In this document: piece after piece, positions 7,186-15,974 of the stretch
Layout of the letters: each line of letters opens with the position of its first letter
Numbering within the stretch: position 1 is the stretch's first letter
Notes under the pieces: model-generated
Seen by the model: only the letters and a program-made list of their open reading frames with translations
What the model was told of the DNA's origin: nothing
The model's database searches: none
Position numbers and translations under genes: made by a program
Assembly (NCBI GenBank): GCA_040830545.1
Contig: JBFOMB010000078.1
Location: 1-28,092, forward strand
Reading direction: 5' to 3'
Source: HXMU1420-2 sp040830545
GTDB lineage: Bacteria; Pseudomonadota; Alphaproteobacteria; Rhodobacterales; Rhodobacteraceae
DNA length: 28,092 nucleotides

Positions 7186-8082
7186 TCAGGTGCCCTGCAA
7201 AGACCCGTCAGACAGCCAGCGGTCCAGCAATTCCTTGCTGACCTCGAAATGCATGCTGTCTTCACGACGAAACCCTGCGCCCCAGATCCAGCCTTCGGCA
7301 TGGAAGAAATCTGCCATGATCGTCAGGCCCAATTGTGTCTTGCCGTCGGTGAAATTGTCCAGATGCCCGTCAATGTTCATGTCCAGCGCCAGACCAAAGG
7401 AATGGTTGGACGGTCGGTTGGTGGTGCCGCGAATGTTGCGTACACACAGCGAGCCCGAGGATTTGATCCGCGCATAGAGGTCCGGGTCGGCCCTTTGTAC
7501 CTTTGCAAACACGCGGGCGAGAGATTCGGCGGCTGGACGCAGCATGCGAACACGAATGGGGCCCACATCCTCCAGCACCAACTGATCTTTCAGCGCCTCG
7601 TTTGTCATCGGCTGACAATCATCACCCAAATTTGCCCGGGGCAGGCCCAGTTTTTCCACCATGTACCGCGATCCGGCAACCGTCAGACCCTTGTTCACAT
7701 TCAGGCGATCCGCGATCAGAACGACCTGTGCATAGGCGTTTATGATGTCGTTCGGGCCGGACCCGCGTAGAATCGCGTCTTCCTCGTCCGGGTTCGCACG
7801 GGCCGCCGCAGCAGAGCCCTGACGACCCAGCGCGATGATCTGACCTTCCATGTCCTCCACCCGGGCGCGCAGATCGTCTACCTGTCCGCGCATCATCTCC
7901 AGCTCGATCCGGGCGCCGGAATCAACGGCAGACCCGCCAAATCCACCGCCGCCAGCGCTGTTTCCGCCCGACAAGGCCAGTGACAGCCCGATCCAGATGA
8001 TCGGGGCCAGAATAAGCGCCGCAGCGACGATAATCGCGGGGATCAGCCAGTTGGTTGTCTGTTCATCCATAGTCCCATTCAT
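7186..8082 (-). CDS. Membrane-anchored M15-type peptidoglycan peptidase
   Basis: About 298 residues. One transmembrane helix lies at about residues 12-37 (LIPAIIVAAALILAPIIWIGLSLAL), then a Gly-rich linker, a short coiled-coil-like helix (LEMMRGQVDDLRARVEDMEGQI), and a C-terminal zinc-peptidase domain of the VanY/M15 type. The likely metal ligands are His and Asp in NHSFGLALDM and the His of SMHFE near the C-terminus, with GWIWGAGF between them. M15 enzymes cut peptide cross-links or D-Ala ends in peptidoglycan. The start is uncertain: ATG at 8082 or 8070 (both before the membrane helix); a TTG at 8106 is less likely. It is divergent from the OmpA gene that precedes ppkA, so a role in making room for the T6SS in the wall is possible but inferred. 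Confidence 0.8.
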   Translation of the reverse strand: MNGTMDEQTTNWLIPAIIVAAALILAPIIWIGLSLALSGGNSAGGGGFGGSAVDSGARIELEMMRGQVDDLRARVEDMEGQIIALGRQGSAAAARANPDEEDAILRGSGPNDIINAYAQVVLIADRLNVNKGLTVAGSRYMVEKLGLPRANLGDDCQPMTNEALKDQLVLEDVGPIRVRMLRPAAESLARVFAKVQRADPDLYARIKSSGSLCVRNIRGTTNRPSNHSFGLALDMNIDGHLDNFTDGKTQLGLTIMADFFHAEGWIWGAGFRREDSMHFEVSKELLDRWLSDGSLQGT

Positions 8083-8140
8083 CCCGGCCCAGAGGCCTCG
8101 GCGCAAGAGGTTTGTTTGCGTCAGGGGTTTCGCAAAACGA

Positions 8141-8167
8141 TTGTCGCACCTACATGTGTCGTATAAG
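8141..8167 (+). promoter_or_regulatory. Candidate promoter for ompA-like gene and ppkA
   Basis: TTGTCG (8141-8146) and TATAAG (8162-8167) resemble sigma-70 -35 and -10 boxes with a 15-nt spacer, slightly short. They lie about 40 nt before the start at 8208 in the divergent intergenic region 8083-8207. The -10 match is good and the -35 moderate. Confidence 0.35.
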
Positions 8168-8207
8168 CTATTTTCAAAGATTAGACAGATTGACCGGAGG
8201 CTCTCTC

Positions 8208-8792
8208 ATGTCGCGTTCTATTTACGCTATTGGACTTGCTACTGCACTCACGCTGGGCGTTGCCTGGCAGCCAGTCCTGGCACAATCTTCGAACTCCGAA
8301 GAAATGACCGCCGAAGAAATCACAGAGGCGTTCAAGAAGCAGAAAACCCGTGGTCTGGTGATCGTTCCATCCGCTGGTGCAGCGGCATCGACCGCAGCCA
8401 CGGATGACACCACCGAAGTCGCCACAGTTTCGGCCGAATATAACGAGGTCGCGTCAGAGGATCAGGTGAACATCCAGATCAGCTTTGACTTCGACAGTGC
8501 CGCGCTGCGCCCCGATCAAAAGGCCAAGCTGAGCACAATGTGCGAAGTGATGAAGTCGATTGACGTGTCGCTGTTCCAGATCATCGGTCACACCGACAGT
8601 TCCGGCAAGGCCAGCTATAACGAACGGCTGTCCCTGCTGCGTGCCCAAGAGGTGAAGCGCCATCTGGTCAAGGATTGCGGGATCGCGGACGACCGGCTCG
8701 AAGCGCTGGGACTGGGTGAAAGCGCGCCGCTGAACAAAAACGACCCGCGGGCAGATGAAAACCGCCGCGTCGAATTCCAGGCACTTGGCTGA
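8208..8792 (+). CDS. OmpA-family periplasmic/outer-membrane protein
   Basis: A 194-residue protein. Residues 1-25 form a signal peptide ending QPVLA before QSSN. An Ala/Thr-rich linker is followed by a C-terminal OmpA-type peptidoglycan-binding domain at about residues 85-194, with FDFDSAALRPDQ, the diagnostic GHTDSSGKASYNERLSLLRA and the closing ADENRRVEF. No beta-barrel is present. GGAGG precedes the ATG at 8208. It is followed 28 nt later by the T6SS kinase gene ppkA on the same strand and is probably cotranscribed. It may anchor or sense the wall for the T6SS; this is inferred from neighbourhood, while the domain call is firm. Confidence 0.88.
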   Translation: MSRSIYAIGLATALTLGVAWQPVLAQSSNSEEMTAEEITEAFKKQKTRGLVIVPSAGAAASTAATDDTTEVATVSAEYNEVASEDQVNIQISFDFDSAALRPDQKAKLSTMCEVMKSIDVSLFQIIGHTDSSGKASYNERLSLLRAQEVKRHLVKDCGIADDRLEALGLGESAPLNKNDPRADENRRVEFQALG

Positions 8793-8820
8793 TCGGATCA
8801 TATTGCCCGGCACGACTTAA

Positions 8821-11007
8821 ATGGAATCCCGTCCCACCGATCTGTTTCAGCCGGGCGACCTGGTTAATAATACCTATCGCATCGAAGAGCTTTTGGGCCG
8901 GGGCGGGACCTCGGACGTATACAAGGCGCGCAGTGAGATTTCCGGGCGCCTTGTTGCGCTGAAAGTGCTGAAGGCTGAATTTTCCGGCAATGATGACTAC
9001 CTCGTCCTGCTGACCCGCGAAGAGGAAATTCGCGAGATCAGGCATGACGCGGTGGTGCGATATTCGGAAAACCACCGAACGGCCGAGGGCCACGTCTATC
9101 TGTTGATGGACTATGTGGACGGTCCCGGTCTGGATCGTCGGCTGAAGCAGGGGCCGATGGCGGCAGACGATCTGCTGACCGTGTGTCGGCGCGTGGCAGA
9201 GGGGCTGAATGCGGCCCACACCCGCAACATCGTTCACCGCGACCTGTCCCCGGACAATATCATTCTGCGGGATGGGGACCCTGCACAGGCGGTTATCATC
9301 GACTTTGGCATCGCGAAGGATACGAAACCGGGTGCGGAGACCATTGTCGGCAACGAGTTTGCGGGCAAATACGCCTATGCCGCGCCGGAACAGTTGAACG
9401 GGCAGACCGACCCGCGCACCGATCTGTATTCTCTGGGCGCGCTGTTGCTGGCGAATTTCCGGGGCGAATCGCCAAATCCCGGGAAGAACCCGATGGAGGT
9501 CGTCCAGAACAAGACGCGGCCTTTGGATACCGATGGTGTGCCGGAACCGCTGAAAACGCTGATCGACCGGGCGACACATCCGGAACCGGACAACCGGTTC
9601 CAGAGTGCGGCGGACCTGCTGGCTTATCTGGACAACCCGCAGCCTGCGGTCCCGGGGGCGGAAGACGATTCTGACGCGACGGTGTTTGTGCCACGCGGGA
9701 AGAGCGAAGAAACCGCGCCTGCCCCGGCCAAGGAGACGCCCAAGCCCAGTCCCAAGCCCAAGAGCACGGCAGCGAAGACACCGGAGAAGAGTGGCGGGCG
9801 AGGCGGCCTGATCGCCGTGCTGCTGGTCGTTCTGTTGGCTGCTGCGGGTGGTGGTGGCTATGTCGCTGGTGTGTTTGATGGCCTGCTGGGGCCGTCCTAT
9901 CCGCTGGCAGAGCCCTACACATTGCTGGCGCAGAAGAAGAAAGACGGCAGGCCCCAGCTGATCGGCAACGCGCCCAGCGAAGACGCCAGTTTGGCCATCA
10001 CCAAGCTGATTGCAACGGCCGGGGGCACCACGGACCTAACGCTGGCATCGGGAGACATCCCGCGCACCTGGTCCGACGATGTTTTGGAAGTTCTGCGGCG
10101 GTTGGAGCCACTGGAAGAATGGCGGGTGTCGGTCAGCGGTACGCGGGTACAGATTTCGGGTTCGACCTCTGACCCGGACGTGCACGATCAGGTGGTCGCG
10201 AGCTTTGCGCCCGGTCTGCCCGGCGCAATGGAAGGTGCAGCGCCCGAGATCGAGTTGAAGGACCTGTTCCTGGCCGCCAGCGTGGTTCAGCCGGAACTGG
10301 ATAAGCTATCCGATTGCGGACCGTTGGAGCAGCTGGGCGTACCGGTCACTGGCTACGGCCCGGATTCGGCAATTACCGTACAGGGTCGCGTGGCTGAAAT
10401 GGCAACGCGGATCAAGCTGTTCGATGCGCTCAATGCTATGGTCGAAGGCCGCCGCGTGGTTCTGGATGTGGAAGTCATGAACCCCACCCTGTGCCTGATC
10501 GAAACGCACCTGCCGAACGCTCCTGCGGGGGGCGTGACGGTCGAATATCGCGACGGGGACCAGGACACGCCGAACCCGTCTGGGCGGTTCTTTGTTGGTG
10601 AAAACCCGGTGATCGACGTTCTGCTGCCCAGCGACATGACCGACGGATATATCAGCGTGTCCATTCTGGACGTGTCCGGCAATGTGTTCCACCTGCTGCC
10701 CAACCTGAATCGCGAAGACAACAGCGTTGCAGCACTGCGCGACGGTCAGGGCGGACCGGTGCCTGTGCGCGTGGCCTTCCCCGCGTCACAAGCGCCTGAA
10801 GGCAAACTGGCCTTCCGTGTGGATGACAGCACGTTGGGCAAGAGCAAAGTGATCATCCTGCATTCAGCAGAGCCGCTGTTTGAAGGGCTGCGCCCCACGG
10901 CGGAATCGGCAGAAGGATACGCTCAGGCACTTCAGGACCATGCCGAGGGCAATACCGGCAGCATTCAGTCGCTGGACAGCCGTATTCTGGAAACCTCCAT
11001 CCCCTAA
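8821..11007 (+). CDS. ppkA: T6SS-associated Ser/Thr protein kinase PpkA
   Basis: A 728-residue inner-membrane Hanks-type kinase. The cytoplasmic kinase domain (about residues 18-275) has the glycine loop GRGGTSDVY, Lys48 in VALKVL, the catalytic loop HRDLSPDN (Asp141, Asn146), DFG at 161-163 and APE at 188-190. The usual Lys of HRDLKP is Ser here. A Pro/Lys-rich linker carries DATVFVPRG (Thr287). One transmembrane helix (about 330-350) leads to a large periplasmic part that ends with a DUF4384-like region (VFHLLPNLNREDN). In other T6SSs PpkA phosphorylates Fha or TssL to switch secretion on. The gene converges on pppA with 9 nt between stops. The ribosome-binding site is weak, so translation may depend on the preceding ompA-like gene. 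Confidence 0.92.
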   Translation: MESRPTDLFQPGDLVNNTYRIEELLGRGGTSDVYKARSEISGRLVALKVLKAEFSGNDDYLVLLTREEEIREIRHDAVVRYSENHRTAEGHVYLLMDYVDGPGLDRRLKQGPMAADDLLTVCRRVAEGLNAAHTRNIVHRDLSPDNIILRDGDPAQAVIIDFGIAKDTKPGAETIVGNEFAGKYAYAAPEQLNGQTDPRTDLYSLGALLLANFRGESPNPGKNPMEVVQNKTRPLDTDGVPEPLKTLIDRATHPEPDNRFQSAADLLAYLDNPQPAVPGAEDDSDATVFVPRGKSEETAPAPAKETPKPSPKPKSTAAKTPEKSGGRGGLIAVLLVVLLAAAGGGGYVAGVFDGLLGPSYPLAEPYTLLAQKKKDGRPQLIGNAPSEDASLAITKLIATAGGTTDLTLASGDIPRTWSDDVLEVLRRLEPLEEWRVSVSGTRVQISGSTSDPDVHDQVVASFAPGLPGAMEGAAPEIELKDLFLAASVVQPELDKLSDCGPLEQLGVPVTGYGPDSAITVQGRVAEMATRIKLFDALNAMVEGRRVVLDVEVMNPTLCLIETHLPNAPAGGVTVEYRDGDQDTPNPSGRFFVGENPVIDVLLPSDMTDGYISVSILDVSGNVFHLLPNLNREDNSVAALRDGQGGPVPVRVAFPASQAPEGKLAFRVDDSTLGKSKVIILHSAEPLFEGLRPTAESAEGYAQALQDHAEGNTGSIQSLDSRILETSIP

Positions 11008-11016
11008 CCGGGGATG
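10998..11016. terminator. Small hairpin at the ppkA/pppA convergence
   Basis: CATCCCC (10998-11004) pairs with GGGGATG (11010-11016) around TAACC; the ppkA stop codon lies partly in the loop. It is the only terminator-like structure between the two convergent genes and lacks a T-tract, so it is a weak bidirectional candidate. Confidence 0.4.
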
Positions 11017-11739
11017 TCAGAGCACGTCGATTACGATTACCGAGATGTTGTCAGCCCCGCCGCCATCCAGCGCGAGTTGCACCAGTTGATCTGACACAGT
11101 TTCCAGCGGATGCCGGGTCAACATGCCCTTGAGGATGTCAAAGGTCGCATATTTTGTCAGCCCGTCCGAGCAGATCAGGAACCGGTCACCTGGCATCGTC
11201 TCTCCGCGCACCTTATCCAGTTCCAGTTCATCTCCGACACCAACCGCCCGTGTAATGGCGTTGGAGTTCGGGTGCATTTCCGCCTCGTCCCATGTCATCT
11301 GACCAGCCAGGACCAGTTCGGCCACAGCAGAGTGGTCGGTTGTGACCATCTCGATCTCACCATCGCGCAGCAGGTAGATACGGCTGTCCCCGGCCCAGAT
11401 GCCGACGAAGTGTCCTTCGGCCATCATCAGCGCGGCAACCGTGGCCCCAATGATGCCACGCCCGCGCGATTCCGCCTCGTGCGTGATGATCCGATGCGCG
11501 TTCTGGATCGAATCCCGCAGCGCGTGCATGCGTTGTGTTGGCCCTAGCCCTCGGGAAATTGCCGCGATGGAATCCGTGACCAACCGGCTGGCATAGTCCC
11601 CGGCGGAATGCCCGCCCATCCCGTCGCTGACGACCCAAATGCCCTGATCCGGCAGCGCCAGCACCGCGTCTTCGTTCACCTTGCGGCGGTGACCGACATG
11701 GGTTTTTGCGTTGTAGCGATAGGGTTGAAGCGTATTCAT
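11017..11739 (-). CDS. pppA: T6SS PP2C-type protein phosphatase PppA
   Basis: A 240-residue cytoplasmic PPM/PP2C Ser/Thr phosphatase. Metal-binding aspartates are visible in VNEDA (Asp24), VVSDGMGGHSAGD (Asp39), ICSDGLTKY and GGADNISVIVID. In T6SS regulation PppA removes the phosphate placed by PpkA and so switches the machine down. It is the last gene of the - strand T6SS operon, and its ATG overlaps the tagF stop by 4 nt (ATGA), implying translational coupling. In Agrobacterium TagF and PppA are fused into one protein; here they are separate but adjacent in the same order. Confidence 0.94.
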   Translation of the reverse strand: MNTLQPYRYNAKTHVGHRRKVNEDAVLALPDQGIWVVSDGMGGHSAGDYASRLVTDSIAAISRGLGPTQRMHALRDSIQNAHRIITHEAESRGRGIIGATVAALMMAEGHFVGIWAGDSRIYLLRDGEIEMVTTDHSAVAELVLAGQMTWDEAEMHPNSNAITRAVGVGDELELDKVRGETMPGDRFLICSDGLTKYATFDILKGMLTRHPLETVSDQLVQLALDGGGADNISVIVIDVL

Positions 11740-12395
11740 GCCGCGCCTTCCTGCCAGACTTGAGCGTCCAGATTGAACAGCCCCATCAGATCACCGCCAG
11801 CAGGCAGCCCGTTGCACACAATCATTCTGGCAGTATCCGGCAATCGAGCGGTCCAAAGGCTGGGACGGTTTACACGACCGGCAAAGGCCCGCGCGGCCAG
11901 TCCGGCGTGCAGGCTGGCCACATCCGCACCGGACAGGGCGCGATGGCCCGTCACGGCGGAAGGGATCGCTAAATCCGGCAGTTTCGCCAGTTCTTCTTCG
12001 AGCCTGTCGCGGGTCATGTCGTCTTCGAGCGCGGCCAGGGCCAGATCCTCCATCCCTTCGTAAAAGCCATCATTGCCGAAATGCGCGGAAATCACATCAT
12101 TTATTTCAAGCGGCTTCAGAAGTGTCAGCGGAAACCGGCGTCCGACACGGTCCACGGATGGCATCAACACGCCCGCCACCGCGCTGGACCCGGCCAATCC
12201 CGGCGCCAGCATGAAGCGCCAGATCGGTGTGGACATATAGTAGTTGTCCCACTCTGCCCCCATGGCCTGCTGACCGGCCAAGAGTGCGGATTGCAGCCAC
12301 GGGTCCCAGGCCGCGATGAAATCCCTTGGGGCCCCCAGCCGGAAAAAATCCCCGACCGAGGGCATCTTACCAAACGCGTAGGCTCCTCCTCCCAT
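11736..12395 (-). CDS. tagF: T6SS regulator TagF
   Basis: A 219-residue TagF-family protein. It opens with the family signature YAFGKMPSVGDFFRL (residues 6-20) and continues with WDPWLQSAL and WRFMLAPGLAG, as in TagF homologues. In Pseudomonas and Agrobacterium TagF is a post-translational repressor that works through Fha. The ATG at 12395 lies 9 nt after the tssM stop, and the next gene overlaps it by 4 nt. The ribosome-binding site is poor while GGAGGAGGA falls just inside the gene, so coupling to tssM translation is likely. Confidence 0.93.
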   Translation of the reverse strand: MGGGAYAFGKMPSVGDFFRLGAPRDFIAAWDPWLQSALLAGQQAMGAEWDNYYMSTPIWRFMLAPGLAGSSAVAGVLMPSVDRVGRRFPLTLLKPLEINDVISAHFGNDGFYEGMEDLALAALEDDMTRDRLEEELAKLPDLAIPSAVTGHRALSGADVASLHAGLAARAFAGRVNRPSLWTARLPDTARMIVCNGLPAGGDLMGLFNLDAQVWQEGAA

Positions 12396-12404
12396 GCGTT
12401 GGCT

Positions 12405-15400
12405 TTACAAGGATTTCGGGCAGCTGAACTTGCGCAGCGCCGGCAGCGCAAACGGGTTCAGTACCGAGCCGGATTGCATCTGGAAGATCGCGATCCGGCC
12501 GCCCACGTTGAAAATGATGCGCTTGCGGTCGGACACGTTCGTGCGCCGCACCTCTGCCGCGTCCAGCAACCGGAACCAGCCCCATGGCCCGTTCTTGGTC
12601 ACCTGATCCTCGGCATTTTTGCGCAGGGGTTCAAAGGTCAAACGCCCCATGCCCACGGCCCCGGGCCAGGTCACCGCCACCGGCGACGGCGCCGCCTTGT
12701 GCCCGAACACGATCTGTGTGCCGTCGATTTCCAGCACGACCTGCTTGGCCTTCGGGTCCAGCGCCTCTGGCGTGATCTGGAACTGTACCGTGGGCTGAGG
12801 GTTGCCGTTAAAGAACGCATCGCGGATTTCCGAGGCATGCTGGAACTGATCCAGCACGGCCTGTGAAATCCCCAGATCGACGTTGTTGACCTTCTTCCAC
12901 GTCCAGGGCCGCGTGCGCGTGTCGACATATTTGAGCAGGTTCTCGTTAAAGAACCCGTCAATCATGCCCGCAGGCGCAAACAGGCGGCCAAAGGCCTTAA
13001 TGGCAACTTCAGACCGTGACCGGCGGTTGAAGGGATAGCGATCCGCCAGCGCCTGTTCACAGAAGGGCAGGATGTTGGCCTGATACTTCGCATTGATAGA
13101 TGCGCGTGTTCCTTCGGTGGTGATGCCCGACGACCCCGTGGTGATCTGCGATGCCCAACGCGGAACCGGCCCGTCGATACGACCCGCAGATTGCTGGAAC
13201 CGCTGGATCGCCTCGTTCCCGGCCTCACCCGAGGATACGCCACTGAACGACATTTTGTTCAGCTCCTGATAGACCTCGGTCAGAACACCCATCAACTGAT
13301 CCAATTGCGATGGCTGGCCTTCGGGCTGATCGACCAGATCGTGCAGCCACTGGAACCGTTCCTCCACATAAGACCCCGGCGGTTTTGGCGGTTCGCCGGT
13401 GTTGGCCAGCGCGGTGCTGGACAGGGCTTCCAGCAGGATCTGCCCCTGGATCGACAGGTTCGACCGGGCCTCGATCGCGGCAACCGTGCTTGCGCCTTCG
13501 GTGAGGGTGGAGGTGTCCACCGCTGAGCGATCCTCGGTCAGGGCGGTTTCCTTCGAAATCTCTGTCAGGATGTTCACGATGGGCGAGGTTGGTCCGCTGA
13601 GGACATTGGTCACCTCAACCGCGTGGCTGAGCGATTCCATCGGGATGATGTCGATGTCACCCAGGATTTGATCGTACCGTGCAATATAGTCGCTGTAGTA
13701 GAGGTCCAGCACATCGCGGCTCAACTGCAGGAGCGCGGCGTCGGATTGAATATCCTCACCCCGCTCACCCAACACCCAGGCTTCGCGTTGGACGCGTTCG
13801 GCGACGCTGACCGCTTCGGGCAGGAACACGTCGTTGAAGCCGTTGTAGGTGAAGATCCCTTCGACCCCGTCGTTCAGCGGTTTACCCGAAGAACGCACCA
13901 ACACCCGCGCCACCGCAGGACCACCGGCATCGGTCAAACGCCATTTCGGCAGCGATGTTGATTTGGCTGAATTGATGATCCCCGCATAAACCCGCTGCGA
14001 CAGCGGCAGTTCGGTCAGCAGACCCTGAATGCGTTCCACCAGCGGGCCGTTCAACGACACCTCTTGCATCGGCGCGGACAGCAGTGCGTCCAGATGGGTC
14101 GCCAGATCCTCGCGAAGCGGTCGGCGCTGAACACCGGCATAGGCGACCTCCCAATCGATCGCCATCCACTCCTTGATGAGTTCGGAGTTGAGCGGACCTT
14201 GAGAGCCGAGCATCAGGTAGATTTTCAGCGCCTCGTACAGCAGGTCCGGGTTGTCGATGTTGGCCGACATCTGTTCTTCCAACCGCAGAAGCAGACGGGG
14301 CAGCAACCGCTGGTTCAAGGCCGCGCGATAGGTTTGCGCCGCCTGTGTCCCGACCACTTCGCCCTGATACAGGCCGTATTTCAACTTTCGCTCTGGGTCT
14401 GGTTCATTGATAGTCGGATTGCCCGGTATGTCCCGCAGGTTGTTCAACGCATCGACGACGGGCGGCAAATCCGTATCCCCAATCGGGCTGCTTGGAATGG
14501 CTGCAGCAGCGGTCTGATATGCACCGACCTTTTCCTGCGCCTCAGCGATCAGTTCCACATTGCCCAGATAGCTACGCACCCAAAGCGCGCCCATACCCAT
14601 CGCGGCCAGGATTGTCACGGCAATCGCCACACGACGGGTCCAACGATAGCGCCGCTCGATCTTATCATCGGCGGACACCAGACCTGCTTCGGGGAAAATC
14701 ACGTCCTCGAACAGCTTGGTCAGGAAGAAGCTTCGCCCGCTGCCCTGCCCCGAGCCAATGGCCTGACGCCCGATGCCAAAGGTCTGGGCCATGTTCAGCA
14801 TCAACCGGTCAATTGGCGTGCCTTCCTGCGTGCCAGAGGTAAAGTACACCCCGCGCAGCAGGTGTCGTTTGTCAAAGGCGTTGTCCTGGAAGATTTCCGT
14901 TAGGAAATCCTTGGCCACGGCCCGCATGGTGGCCGTCTGCTGTGGGAAGCCCGCAACCAGCGCACGGCGTTGCGGATCGGTTTCCGCCTGCATCTTTTCC
15001 AGCGACTGCGAGTTCAACTGACCCAACAGCAGGCCAAATTCGCTGTCAAAGTGGCCCATTGCACCGTCTTCGCCTTTGCCCGCATCAATCGGCAGGGTAA
15101 AGCCCCAGACCTGTTCGCGGCCTTCCTTGCCCAGATCGTTATAGAATTCGTTGAACCCTGCGATCAGGTCGGCCTTGGTAAACAGGATATAAACCGGGAA
15201 ACGGACGCCCAGTTTTTCGCGCAATTCGTTCAAGCGGCGGCGGATGGCCTGCCCATGCGCCTTTTGCGTCATCTCGTCCTGCAGGGACAGATCGCTGAGG
15301 CTGATGGCCACCAGCGCACCGTTCACCGGCTGACGTGGGCGGTGTTTCTTCAAAAGGTTCAGGAAGCCCTGCCATGCCTTGTTGTCGGACTCCGCATCGC

Positions 15401-15974
15401 TTTCCTGTGTGGTATAGCGGCCAGCGGTGTCGATCAGCACCGCCTCGTTCGTGAACCACCAATCGCAGTTCCGCGTGCCGCCCACGCCGCCAATCGCCGC
15501 CTTGCCCAGCTTTTCTGCCAGTGGGAACTGCAGCCCGGAATTGACGATGGCCGTGGTCTTGCCTGCGCCCGGCGGACCGATGATCACGTACCACGGCAGT
15601 TCATACAGGTGCTTGCGACCGCGCTTGGTCTTGCGCAGGGCGTTCAGCGCTTCCTTGAACTTGCCTTTCAGTTCGGCCAGTTCAGCGGCCACAACACCGT
15701 CGTCTTCATCCTCCTGAACCGCTTCGGCCATGTCTTCGGCCAGGTCCTTGTCCTTGCGACCGCGGGTCAGGGCGACGATCAGCATGATCACCGCGAATAT
15801 GACAACAATCACCGCGATGATGAGGATGCGCACGACCAGCTTGCCCAGTGGGCGCCATTCCTCGGTCCCGATCATCGGGCCAAAGTACCAGACGCAGAAA
15901 CACAGGATGGCCGCGACAAGCGTCAGGATGAAGTAAATCGACGTGAAGAGCGGGAAAACGAAACGGCGCAGCAT
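12405..15974 (-). CDS. tssM: T6SS membrane complex protein TssM (IcmF)
   Basis: A 1189-residue inner-membrane protein of normal length for TssM. Two N-terminal transmembrane helices (about residues 8-30 and 45-67) precede a cytoplasmic NTPase-like domain with the Walker A motif GPPGAGKTT (about 133-141) and the DTAGRY motif (about 180). A third helix (about 446-466, VAIAVTILAAMGMGALWV) leads to the long periplasmic region that builds the trans-envelope channel with TssL (and TssJ where present). It begins inside the tssL stop (TGATG, 1-nt overlap). No tssJ lipoprotein gene is seen nearby, so the outer-membrane contact may differ in this system or lie outside the window. Confidence 0.96.
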   Translation of the reverse strand: MLRRFVFPLFTSIYFILTLVAAILCFCVWYFGPMIGTEEWRPLGKLVVRILIIAVIVVIFAVIMLIVALTRGRKDKDLAEDMAEAVQEDEDDGVVAAELAELKGKFKEALNALRKTKRGRKHLYELPWYVIIGPPGAGKTTAIVNSGLQFPLAEKLGKAAIGGVGGTRNCDWWFTNEAVLIDTAGRYTTQESDAESDNKAWQGFLNLLKKHRPRQPVNGALVAISLSDLSLQDEMTQKAHGQAIRRRLNELREKLGVRFPVYILFTKADLIAGFNEFYNDLGKEGREQVWGFTLPIDAGKGEDGAMGHFDSEFGLLLGQLNSQSLEKMQAETDPQRRALVAGFPQQTATMRAVAKDFLTEIFQDNAFDKRHLLRGVYFTSGTQEGTPIDRLMLNMAQTFGIGRQAIGSGQGSGRSFFLTKLFEDVIFPEAGLVSADDKIERRYRWTRRVAIAVTILAAMGMGALWVRSYLGNVELIAEAQEKVGAYQTAAAAIPSSPIGDTDLPPVVDALNNLRDIPGNPTINEPDPERKLKYGLYQGEVVGTQAAQTYRAALNQRLLPRLLLRLEEQMSANIDNPDLLYEALKIYLMLGSQGPLNSELIKEWMAIDWEVAYAGVQRRPLREDLATHLDALLSAPMQEVSLNGPLVERIQGLLTELPLSQRVYAGIINSAKSTSLPKWRLTDAGGPAVARVLVRSSGKPLNDGVEGIFTYNGFNDVFLPEAVSVAERVQREAWVLGERGEDIQSDAALLQLSRDVLDLYYSDYIARYDQILGDIDIIPMESLSHAVEVTNVLSGPTSPIVNILTEISKETALTEDRSAVDTSTLTEGASTVAAIEARSNLSIQGQILLEALSSTALANTGEPPKPPGSYVEERFQWLHDLVDQPEGQPSQLDQLMGVLTEVYQELNKMSFSGVSSGEAGNEAIQRFQQSAGRIDGPVPRWASQITTGSSGITTEGTRASINAKYQANILPFCEQALADRYPFNRRSRSEVAIKAFGRLFAPAGMIDGFFNENLLKYVDTRTRPWTWKKVNNVDLGISQAVLDQFQHASEIRDAFFNGNPQPTVQFQITPEALDPKAKQVVLEIDGTQIVFGHKAAPSPVAVTWPGAVGMGRLTFEPLRKNAEDQVTKNGPWGWFRLLDAAEVRRTNVSDRKRIIFNVGGRIAIFQMQSGSVLNPFALPALRKFSCPKSL

